From NCBI RefSeq assembly GCF_035083965.1, contig NC_089731.1, positions 4,007,001-4,071,000 on the forward strand: a DNA stretch of 64,000 bases. Reading direction: 5' to 3'. Positions 12,618 through 23,600 of the stretch are shown piece after piece (the stretch's first letter is position 1; every line of letters starts with the position of its first letter). This stretch comes from Branchiostoma lanceolatum (taxonomy: Eukaryota; Chordata; Leptocardii; Amphioxiformes; Branchiostomatidae). The position numbers were made by a program, and so were the translations under genes. The notes under the pieces are model-generated. The model searched no databases. It saw only the letters and a program-made list of their open reading frames with translations, and was not told where the DNA came from.

Positions 12618-13641
12618 GTGAGGTCAAGATAGGCTTTATAAGGTGTTAGCGACCCAAATGCATACTATTTCCTGTGACTTAAGGCTTTACCGCTTTGTAT
12701 CCCTGAAATCAAGGACGTTTTGTGTCCCTGACCAACAGCGCGCAAACAAAGACAGGATGTGGCTGATAACACAAACCAACAGGGGTGTACGGGGTTGTGC
12801 CATTTACTTGATCTCACTAGGGTAGGGCGAACTGTTATGGTAGCCCCGAACTATATATATATATAACGTTATATTCAATTTGTTAATGTTAGACAGTCAC
12901 GCAAAAACTGACTGCTAGTACGACCAAAGCTAGCTGTACCACTTCTTTCCTACCACAGAGGCTATCTACTACCGACAATCAACACCTTAGTATGTCCAGA
13001 ACAGACGATATGGAAACCAGACTTTGGGCTGCAGTAAAAAGGAAAACCGCAATGAGGCCCAAAATCGAAAGCATCGTAATGCTTATAGTAACCCACATAT
13101 TAAACGTCATCATCAAAATCAAAGCAGGGTGAGGTCAAGATAGGTTTTATAACGTGTTGGTGTTCGCAACCCAAATGCATTTGATTTCCTGTGACTTAAG
13201 GCTTTACCGCTTTGTATCCCTGAAATCAAGGACGTTTTGTGTCCCTGACCAACAGCGCGCAAACAAAGACAGGATGTGGCTGATAACACAAACCAACAGG
13301 GGTGTACGGGGTTGTGCCATTTACTTGATCTCACTAGGGTAGAGGTGAACTGTTATGGTAGCCCCGAACTAACGTTATATTCAATTTGTTAATGTTAGAC
13401 AGTCACACAAATGCTGACTGATAGTATGACCAAACCAAGCTGTACCACTTCTTTCCGACCACAGAAGCTACAGTTGTATCTACTACCGACAATGAACACC
13501 TTAGTATGTGCAGAACAGACGATATCAAAACCAGACGTAGGGCTGCAGTAAAAAGGAAAACCGCAAGGAGACCCAAAGTTGAAAGCATCGTAATGCTTAG
13601 TAACCCATATACCAAATGTCAGCATCACAATCAAAGCAGGG
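12618..13641 (+). repeat. Tandem duplication, unit about 512 bp, upstream of the LRR receptor
   Basis: Copy 1 is 12618-13128 and copy 2 is 13129-13641. Both begin GTGAGGTCAAGATAGG, share TTTGTGTCCCTGACCAACAG and TGTACGGGGTTGTGCC, and end near AAAGCAGGG. Copies differ by scattered substitutions and small indels (a TATATA run only in copy 1). No gene is supported in either copy. The region may include the LRR gene's upstream control sequence. Confidence 0.9.
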
Positions 13642-14167
13642 CAGCTACAAATGTACATTTAGACATCAACCCTTCCTCGTTTAGAACATAACCTTAGCTT
13701 AATGAAAGTAGCAAACTCATACAGTCAGGTACGAATCGTACGTATAGATTCAGATAGATAAATTCCAATGGGCATTTGTGACTTGCAGGCAAAATGAAAT
13801 TTACAGTCTTTTACCATTGATTAGAACATAAGATTTTTCCGATTACTGTATATTCCCGAGGTAGGTTCTACTGTCAGTTATTATAATTGTATCCTACAAG
13901 ACGACGGGTCTAAAACAACGATCTGCATAAGAGTCGCCTTTCCAGCACAAAATGAAAAGTTTATCAATATCCATGCCCGAAGAGGAAACTAACAAATTAC
14001 ATGCAAAGCATAATGCGTTGCCTGTAATTGTTTTTGTTTTTTACCTCAGACCAATTTCCAAACATGCATGTCACAAGAGTACGTCATAGGAAATCCAGCA
14101 TATTTACATGCAGTCAACTAATGAAGACATCAGTGGTTGGACGACAAATGTTAGTCGGTTGTCAAAG

Positions 14168-17100
14168 ATGCTACGATGCGAGGCGCTTGTTTTGGTTGCG
14201 CTTCTGTTAGTCTTTAACCATCTGAATGTGCTTTCCGTGACGGTGACGGCTCAGCCATGCCCTGGTGTCTGTCGTTATGTATATGAAGATGAAGGCGCAC
14301 CAACAGCACCAATATGTTTCTGTCCAGATGAAAACGTAACGGGATCACCCTGCAGCTGGGTTGGACGTGAAGGAACTGTGTACAGCTTTCCTGTGTGTCT
14401 CGATGCCATGCCGACAGGTTTCAGCAAAGACATTGAATCAATCCAAATCCAGTATCTCCGCTCTCCTACCCTGCTGGAGCAGTCTTTTGTAAGCCTTTCT
14501 AGACTTTACTCGATTTCTGTACATAAGTCAAACGTTTCCTCGATACAGCCAGGAGCTTTCGAAGGTCCGACAGGGCTGGCAACGCTCTATCTCCATGACA
14601 ACCGAATCACCAGTATAGGTAAGTTGAAGTTGACTTTGACACTTGGTACCAAATAAATGTACATGCTCCAACTAACTCTTTAAAGGGTAAGAAATATGAT
14701 AGTGATGACCAGTTTAATCTATTCGACATGTTTAGTCAAAACGATCAGCAAGAGTTTAAAGGTCTGGGAGGGAAAACAGCACCTGTTGACTAAGGAACAG
14801 ATCTAAATCGGCATCTCTCCTAACCCTTTTGGACATGTTTAGTCAAAACGTCAGCAAGAGTTTAAAGGTCTAGGAGAGAAAGCATCACCTGTTGACCAAG
14901 GAACAGATCTAGATCGGCATCTCTCTTTTTTTTCATTGGATCTTTTCATGCAGTGTTCTGAACACGTTAATCTGTCAAGTTTGCATATCTGGCGGTATTA
15001 CTTATGTTGCATGTACTATATGTAGCATATATCACTGAATACCGCTCTTGTAAAAATCCAGGATATGTGTGAAATTCCGTATCTAGGTGAAGTAGCGTTA
15101 CAGTTACAAAATACAGCCTCATAGCGTACCACGCATCCATATATTGTTTCATTTTGTTTTATTCATTCAACTTCACAGATTTGAAAAAAAACAAACTGTA
15201 AGGAGTCGGTAACAGAAACCTAGTTCTACAAGGCAGGCTCATCAGGAAATATAAAACAAACAAGGAAAATAAATGGAACCTATAACATAACCAATACTAC
15301 TTACAAGTGCAAAAGGTAATGACTGGATAATAATAATTGAAATAAATACAGCAATAATAGAAAAATACTGTAAAGGTAACGAGAATTAAGCAAAAGTTAA
15401 AAAAAAACAAGAGCTCGAGGCTAGGAATCAAGTTGCTAGGCAATATATCTATATATATTTAATATAAATCTGATGACATCTTGGTGGGATTGAAATAGGC
15501 AAAGGCAAAGCTTAAGCCTTCAGTGTGGGTATGGAGGGGGGGGGGGCTCTGGCATGTCTTGTTTCTGCTACGTTATTGTCATGTTGGCAATAGTATTCAA
15601 TTGAACCTTCTTTCATTTTCCCTCAGAACCTGATGCTTTTCGTGGGCTTCAGAATATGACATATCTGCTCCTTGACAACAACATGATCTCTGTCATATCA
15701 AACAATGCATTCCGTGGTCTACCGTGTCTTCAAAGACTGTCGCTATCCCGGAACAGACTGACTTCTGTGCCCATTGATGCGCTTCTACAGCCTCAAGCAT
15801 TAACGGCTGCAATCCTAGCAGCAAATTACATCACCACTATCGACAGCGACGTCGAGCGTCTGAAGCAAAACCAGCATTTGCATATTGTGCTAAGAGATAA
15901 CAAGTTGCGGTGCGACAAGAGTGGAATGTGGTTCATCTGCAACCTGCCAGACCTTAACCAGATTTCTGATCGCGAGACACTTAAGTGCGCATCACCTGCT
16001 GACCTGCGCGGAGAGTTCATCGATAATGTCGGCTGCCAGCCTTATCATGACACGACCAGGCCACAAGACGACATCACGTCCATGGGAATGTCTATCACGA
16101 CAGCTACTGTAAAGATGATCTCAGCAGGCCCTACAACCAACGAGACCATCCCCACGGAGGAATACACAGAGTTGTCATCCACAAATGCCTTGCCAACCCC
16201 TCAACATACAACAGAGATGGACTATGTCATTCTTCCTGAGGGAGACCCGATCAGCAACACAAATGACAACAGCATCTATATATTGGCCATGGTAAGTGCT
16301 GTTGTTGTGCCCCTCCTCCTTGTGCTGGCATCAGTAGGTGCCATCTTCATCTACAAAGGACGCTGTCGTGGTGTGGAGTTGGCCAATCACGACCAGCCAA
16401 CAGCAGCAGGTGAAGAGTCAGCAGGAAGCCAGAAAATCGAGCCGTACGCAGTGGTCTACTCTGACTCAGCTGAACCGCAAGCATCTGACCAGAACTCGGC
16501 CAGAGCGGGCACTCAAACTGTTGACTCCCAACGTCAGACAGTCCATGACAACGAGGACATCGAACCATATGCAGTGGCATATGTTGATGTATCGGGGAAA
16601 GGGAAAAACGGCAAGCTTCCACCATATGCAACCACCTCCTTTACTGAGGTGCAAGCACAAGGAAACTCGGCCACGGATAGAGAAGCCAATACTGCCTGTG
16701 ACCAGACCCAAGATACCATCCAGCCATATGCAGTGGCCTATGTTGATGTCTCGGGGAAGGGAAAAAACGGCAAGCTTCCCCCATATGGAACTACATTATT
16801 TGATCATGACCAAACCCCAGACCGCAATAATATAATTCAGCCATATGCAGTAGTTTACGACGAAGACCCGGGGCCACAGCTTCAGCCTCATGCAGTGACC
16901 CACGACGAAGACCCAGGGCCACAGCTTCAGCCTCATGCAGTGACCCACGACGAAGACCCAGGGCCACAGCTTCAGCCTCATGCAGTGACCCACGACGAAG
17001 ACCCAGGGCCACAGCTTCAGCCTCATGCAGTGACCCACGACGAAGACCCAGGGCCACAGCTTCAGCCTCATGCAGTGACCCACGACGAAGACCCAGGGCC

Positions 17101-18013
17101 ACAGCTTCAGCCTCATGCAGTGACCCACGATGAAGACCCAGGGCCACAGCTTCAGCCTCATGCAGTGACCCACGATGAAGACCCATGGCCACAGCTTCAG
17201 CCTCATGCAGTGACCCACAATGAAGACCCATGGCCACAGCTTCAGCCTCATGCAATGACCCACGATGAAGACCCAGGGCCACAGCTTCAGCCTCATGCAA
17301 TGACCCACGATGAAGACCCAGGGCCACAGCTTCAGCCTCATGCAGTGACCCACTATGAAGACCCAGGGCCACAGCTTCAGCCATATTCCGTGACCTACGA
17401 TGAAGACCCGGGGCCACAGCTTCAGCCCCATGCAGTGACCCACGATGAAGACCCATGGCCACAGCTTCAGCCTCATGCAGTGACCCACAATGAAGACCCA
17501 TGGCCACAGCTTCAGCCTCATGCAATGACCCACGATGAAGACCCAGGGCCACAGCTTCAGCCTCATGCAGTGACCCACTATGAAGACCCAGGGCCACAGC
17601 TTCAGCCATATTCCGTGACCTACGATGAAGACCCGGGGCCACAGCTTCAGCCTCATGCAATGACCCACGATGAAGACCCAGGGCCACAGCTTCAGCCCCA
17701 TGCAGTGACCCACGATGAAGACCCAGGGCCACAGCTTCAGCCTCATGCAGTGACCCACGATGAAGACCCAGGGCCACAGCTTCAGCCCCATGCAGTGACC
17801 CACGATGAAGACCCATGGCCACAGCTTCAGCCCCATGCAGTGACCCACGATGAAGACCCAGGGCCACAGCTTCAGCCTCATGCAGTGACCCACGACGAAG
17901 ACCCAGGGCCACAGCTTCAGCCTCATGCAGTGACTCACAATGAAGACCCAGGGCCACAGCTTCAGCCTCATGCAGTGACCCACGATGTAGACCCGGTACC
18001 ACAGCTTCAGTAA
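14168..18013 (+). CDS. Leucine-rich-repeat single-pass receptor with a 15-residue tandem-repeat tail
   Basis: Exons 14168-14618 and 15627-18013 (phase 1) give 945 residues. The start chosen is MLRCEALVLVALLLVFNH, a clean signal peptide; an in-frame ATG at 14108 would bury it. A cysteine-rich N-terminal region follows (residues 35-80), then about five leucine-rich repeats (LATLYLHDNRITSI, MTYLLLDNNMISVI, LQRLSLSRNRLTSV) and an LRR C-terminal cap with DNKLRCDKSGMWFIC. A Thr/Ser stalk precedes the membrane segment at residues 368-390, after which comes KGRCRG. The tail carries EPYAVVY, two YAVAYVDVSGKGKNGKLPPY blocks, then 26 copies of QPHAVTHDEDPGPQL from residue 555 to the end. VAYVDV fits the ITIM consensus. 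I do not recognise a vertebrate orthologue; a cell-surface recognition role is inferred. Confidence 0.85.
14725..14927. repeat. Tandem duplication, unit about 107 bp, in LRR receptor intron
   Basis: GACATGTTTAGTCAAAACG through GGCATCTCTC occurs at 14725 and again at 14832. The rest of the intron (14928-15626) holds no recognised feature apart from a short poly-G run near 15540. Confidence 0.85.
16838..18010 (+). repeat. 26 x 45-bp coding minisatellite
   Basis: In-frame 45-base repeat encoding QPHAVTHDEDPGPQL. Variants are G/W (DPGP, DPWP), V/M and D/N/Y. The pattern W, N-W, M, then HYEDPGP and QPYSVTYDEDPGP occurs twice, showing a higher-order duplication of several units. The first unit, QPYAVVYDEDPGP, keeps the tyrosines seen in the upstream unique tail. 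Confidence 0.97.
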
Positions 18014-19194
18014 GGACAACACATATCATTTCCTATACAACCCAGTTCGCTTGAAGAACTTTGGACACAGAATTTGGGCAAAAGAAAACTACTTACGATC
18101 CTATCATCCGAACCTTCATCAAAACCTTCCACAAAGTTTCTTAAAGTGTCGATACCTAACATGACTTGCAAATGAAATCGAAGTAAATTCAGCATATTGT
18201 TAAAAGGACGTCTTGTTAAGTCACAGACAGACATGTTTAACGCATGCTAGAACTGCAGGTCAAAAACTTTTATGATTGTTCACATTGATTTTCGTCTCGT
18301 CAGCAAAGCCTCAACGGCACTTGTCTGAAAATGCTAGAAATGTGTACTGCAAATTTCATTTCTATTATCATAGGAGCAATACTCTATTTCATTGAATGAT
18401 CTTTTCGTGTTCAGTACGTTTTTTCCCTCAAACCGTAAAGTTATAGATGCACTTGGATCTGAATATGCTGTAAATCTAGACAATTAACTCAATCGTGATT
18501 GTGATTTTATCTGTAAAGTGAATCTTGACTACGGTGGTTAAATGCTAGTTGGTAACAAAAAAGCAACAAATTAGAAGTAGGGAGTGTTGTATTGCGTCAT
18601 TTCCTGAAAATAGCAGTCACTTCAATGACTATGAATTAGCCAGACTGATTCATAATTTGGTTTCATTATGATAACCTAAGGGAGAAATGAAATTGCCTAG
18701 CTTCATCATACATGTGCATGTCGTTGCACAAAGTTCCCATTAAAAGTGATCTTGATTTTTTATACAAAGTACTTTGAAATTCACATTTCCACGAGGCCAC
18801 ATACCGATTTGATTTCTGGGTTTCCCGATATGCCTGCTTTTTCTTTCCTTCTTTTTGTGTGCATATTTGTAAAATGATAAAAAAATCACACATGATTCTG
18901 GACACGCATCAAATGTATTTTGTATCTTTAACCATAACTTTGAAAGCTAAAATTTTCTCCCATGGTTTTATTCATGTGTTTGGAGTTTCTGTGCAATACA
19001 GAGGAGGCACGAACTTTAATTACATTCAGGGTCTATCATAATAGCGCCAGTTTTTAAACAAAATCAATTTCCTTTTTTTCTTCTATTGGATGCATAAAAC
19101 ATGTCAAGAGCAAGAAATCAAATCATTGTGGTGGCCTAGGTCGAAGACTATGTACACATTTATAATACAATGCTAAACTTTCTTCCAACACTAA

Positions 19195-19250
19195 GGTATT
19201 CACGGGTCGAATTTTCGACGACCACTGTCGCCTTCTTCAGGATCAATAAT
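19195..19250 (-). mobile_element. Penelope-like LTR fragment with hammerhead-like stem
   Basis: Read on the reverse strand, CTGAAGA (19240-19234) is followed by a GGCGAC/GTCGTC stem and GAAA (19216-19213). This is the order of the hammerhead core (CUGANGA, stem II, GAAA). The expected GUC after GAAA is absent, so it is likely a decayed copy. Confidence 0.4.
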
Positions 19251-20254
19251 GACCAATCACTGCCGAACGTAAACTCGCGAGAGTTACGGACACGTGACTT
19301 TATTGACACGTGTCATTGCGGATACGTGACGTCAGCAATTGGTCAAACGTGCCAGGAAGTTTATAACGCCCACTATCTTTATATGTACACATTTATTCAC
19401 GTCTGTGTTTATACTAAAACTTATAAAATTCATTTCCCTCTATTAGTGCGGAGACTACATTCAAATTCAATGGAATTCAAGTTACTGCTGAGACTTGAAA
19501 AAAAAATCATGCTAAGCCTTGTCAATGTCCTATATTAAGATATGTAAAGTGCCAGATGCAGCACAATATGCTTCTTTCCATAGTATGAAATAAATCAGTT
19601 GTAACTGCAATGTTTTGGCTTTGTTGTTAGTTTTCTTTGTTTGAGTGTGTGAGTGTGTTTGTGTGAGTGTGTGTTTGTGTGTGTGTGTGGGGGGGGGTAC
19701 ATGCTGGACTGTGCATGAAATAGTATTGTGTAAAAAAAACAATGTGCATGGTTATATGAATTTTTTCAAAACCACAACAAGTGAAACATACATTCAGAGA
19801 TGTTATAAATCTTAATTTGTTTATTGAATGATATTTACAGGATGAAAAAAATTTTCATACGTCTTGTAGTACCAAAGGCCAACTCCAAAAAACCTATAAT
19901 TTTCTTATGAAACTATTGTCCAGTTGATGAAATTTACAACAACAGGTGGCCAGAGGCAATATTCAGCAACCTCAGACTGTTGCTATTCATTTCTTTCCTG
20001 AATTGTATCATATTTCCTAACGGTCAAATATAGCAACCACTGCCTCGATTTAGTTTGTGCATTTTCAGAAAGTAAGGCATGTGCATATGTACAAAATTAA
20101 TATAAAGTAAGCAAACCAATACAATATTCACAGAAATCAGCTCATATAAATTGATTCAAACGTGACCAAAACCCGAGACTATGCTGTAAAAACGTTCTTC
20201 AACAGACAACATGGTATATAGAGAGTAGAAAATTCAAAGTTTATAATATATACA

Positions 20255-20480
20255 AACAAGCTTTAATGTTCATAAAGTCAAACCTGTACAAGTTACCACC
20301 TCTACATAAGGACCACCTGGCCAATGTGACCACTTTTTGAAGGCCCCTTAGATAATTTTTCCCATTGACACAAGCATTAATAAGAATCCTGTCTATGGTA
20401 TAATGACCACCTGTCCACAAAGGCCAGATTTATCATTGAGTGGTCCTCTTGGGCAGATTTTACAGTATTTTCAAATCAGC
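20255..20480. repeat. Interspersed repeat fragment (ACCACCT-rich)
   Basis: Contains phrases such as TACCACCTCTACATAAGGAC, GACCACCTGTCCACAAAGG and GAGTGGTCCTCTTGG. These are internally related and resemble common non-coding repeats of marine invertebrates. Ends and class could not be determined. Confidence 0.35.
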
Positions 20481-20612
20481 ATTTCTTAAATCCAAAAACA
20501 AATTTGATTAGCGTGGCTTCACGGAATAAATCTATGATCTTTACAAAGTTAAACTACGAACATCAAATAATATTGTAGACAATCTGAATGCTCTTCACAA
20601 GGAGTTTGACAT

Positions 20613-23600
20613 TCATGATGTAGTGGCTGTCCCAGGATGGACGTCGAGAACCTTGGCGAGTTCAGAGATTGTCGTGAGGGACCCGTCCTCGCCAGGAGGT
20701 GCGGTCTCGCTGGACAGGAGGGCCTTACGGCTGAACTCTCGAGCCTGAAGGGGAACAAGGATGGACAGGAACATATTAACATGGTCTTAGGGACTATTGA
20801 CAGTCCATAGCATTCTGTTAGGGGGTGCAACCACACAAAGAAAAGGTTAATTAATCGTTAGGCTGATTTTACTGGCCCCAGACTACACTAAAGCTCTTTT
20901 TCCTCCATACAGAATGAACTGTTTTTTCCGCCAACCTTTTACTGTAACTGTTACGTAACAGTACTACTGTAACAGTAACTGTGAAGTTAAAACACTGCAT
21001 AAACCTCCTTTCCCTCCTTACCACGAAATTAAGTCCCTGTGAAAAAAAAGACATTATAAGAACCCACCCTGTCCATGTCATTGAGCAGGTAGTACAGCAT
21101 GGTGAGCGTGTGGCAGATGTTAGCCAGGCCCAGGGGGTTCTGATGTGCCAGCTGTTCCCGCATGTCGTGGATGGAGTTCAGCACCTGGATGGCTTCTGCC
21201 TCCTGGGCCTCATCTGGACAGGAAACAAACAACATTGAGGGCCTGCATGGGGGGTCCCGACAACGCTCTACGCTAAATTCGGAGGGCCGGCTACGTAATA
21301 CGCTAAATTCAGACAGCCTCCCTACGCTCTACGCTGAATTCAGAAAGCCCCCCCCGCCTACGCTCTACGCTAAATTATGGAGTGGTCGGCAACGCTCTAC
21401 GTAAAATTAAAACGACCGATTACGCTCTACGTAAAAGGGGCATGCAGGCCCTCATTCAATCATTACAGAATCAAGAAGCTACATTTAAAGGGCATGGGTT
21501 TAAAGTGCATCCATGCTGCGTCACTCACCTTAAAGTTTACAAAGCAAATTCATGACATCGCGAATATGTGTCTCTATTGCACTACTATAACTGCTCTACA
21601 GAATGTTTAAACACGCTGCAAATATGAAACACATACAGCAAAAAAAATAATTTTCCCTCGTACCGCTAAACAAAACCACAACAAAAGTCCTGTAAATGTT
21701 GAGATTTTCGAGATGGTTTCTTGTTCACAGTTTTCACAGTGACCTCTTCACCTAAAAATTAAAACAACTGTAACGAGCAAAGTCGTTATATCGAACGGGA
21801 CCGGCCGTTCGAACATAGAACGGCCGATCCCGTTCTACCATTTTGAATAAAACAGTTGTTTGAGAAGTTTCAACACATGCAGTCGTGTCTGTACTAGTGT
21901 CCGTACTCTTCGACCTCTCACATTGGTGGCAGCGGTGGGATAGGATTTTGGGGGGAAGAATGTAACGAGCAAAGTCGTTGTGTCTCGAGCGTTGTTCCAG
22001 GTAACGAGCAAAGTCGTTATATCGAACGGGACCGGCCGTTCGAACATAGAACGGCCGATCCCGTTCTACCATTTTGAATAAAACAGTTGTTTGAAAAGTT
22101 TCAACACATGCAGTTGTGTCTGTACTAGTGTCCGTACTCTTCGACCTCAAGAGAATGCTAAGCCGTGTTCTAAGCTAAGCTATCTTCTGCCTCACATGAC
22201 CCCCTTGTTTCAACTGCAACTTAAAACCATCATGGACACTCCAATTTCTTCATACCGCGAAATTAAATCATTGCGAACTTAATGCGACACACAACCTTTT
22301 AATCTAGCCATATGTGCGATTTTAAACCTTTAAGTATTCTATCATGTGTAATTTGTAATGAGCATGTAATTCAGCCCCCAGGCTCCAAGGTGTTCAATGA
22401 ATAAAAACCCTTTATTTTATTATGGTTTTTACGTACCTAGACCCCCTTCCTCCTCCTGTACCCCCTCTATGGCCGGACCGATACCGGAGGGGGTTGCAGG
22501 TGTCTTCAGCCGCCACCTGATCAGCTGGGACAGGTGCTGGTGCCAGATGGTCGTCACCTGCAAATAGATAAATGTGCTTCTGTGATGAATACATGTACAG
22601 TGTAGTTTCATAAAGACACTTTGTACAAACCCAAGTGTTTTGTTCAACCAACGTTTTGGTGACGGCATGTCACCTTCCTTAGGGCAAATCTGATTGGTTC
22701 CCTTTGCATTGCAGCTATACCCGTAGGTGTCACTGCTTCTTTTGGGACATCATCTGTAAGCAGTGACACCTGTAGCTGCGGTGCAAAGTGAACCAGTCAG
22801 AATTTCGCTAAGGAAAGTGACAGATGGTCATCAAAATGTTGGTTGAATAAAACACTTACACTAGTGTTTTATTCAACCAAAGTTGTGTACAAAGAGTCTT
22901 TTTAATACAAATGTATTCAGAAACATGTGCTGTCATAATCAACCAAAGTTCTGCAAAAATTACATTGTAATATGTCGATGTAGGAGTCAAAAGTAAAAAA
23001 AAAGTACTTTTTAAAGAGAGGTAGACCAGTGCTTTTTTGACAATGGGGCAGACAATGGGGCAGAGGCATTTTAGATATTTTCGTGTGTTCAGTACACAGA
23101 TCGCATGTCTCCCACCTCTGAGTACAGGGAGTCTGCCACGTCCATTTGTTCTGTTCATATAAAATTCTGTTCACAGCCAGGACAACAAAACTAGACAGAG
23201 GCTATTATAAAGGGCTAGTTCTGGTAAATGGACAATATACAATAAACAACACAAACAGAGTTTTTTTTTAATGTACTACAGGTTATACAAATTATGCAAA
23301 GCAGGGGGTTATCATGTTTCCCACCTCTGAGTACAGGGAGTCAGCCACGTCCATCCTGTTCATCCTGAAGAACACGTTGGCCATGTGGAAGTACCCGCCG
23401 GCCGTGTGGATGTCATGGGGACCAAACTCCTCACTCGCATAGTAGATCTGAGGAATAAACATAATGATTACAGAATATAAGAAAAAGCATTTTTAGAGTG
23501 CAAATCGGTGCTATAATATTCTATAGGAAGCATTATACATAGATTTTTCTTTGGCAAAGAATCTACAAGCTTGAAATCAGCAATTTGAAGAAAATTTGCA

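Larger units (their letters stand above)
18014..20612. other. Convergent intergenic region between the LRR receptor and ZMYND12
   Basis: No gene is seen. A candidate LRR-gene poly(A) signal AATAAA lies at 19589-19594, before a GT microsatellite at about 19640-19690. A candidate ZMYND12 poly(A) signal (reverse strand) lies at 19820-19825. A Penelope-like fragment is listed separately. Confidence 0.5.

Noticed and set aside
13506-13691. Small basic protein (61 codons) in the duplicated unit
   Set aside because: The equivalent frame in the other copy is not kept, there is no domain and no splice context.
16791-18029. Two long reverse-strand ORFs (over 400 codons) across the receptor tail
   Set aside because: They follow the 45-bp periodicity: with no stop in one unit, all units stay open. 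The plus frame continues a real exon with signal peptide, LRRs and membrane segment.
21961-22148. Solo LTR with 5' truncation as the only element
   Set aside because: The presence of a second matching repeat, a leader-like site and a purine tract between them favours a complete miniature element.
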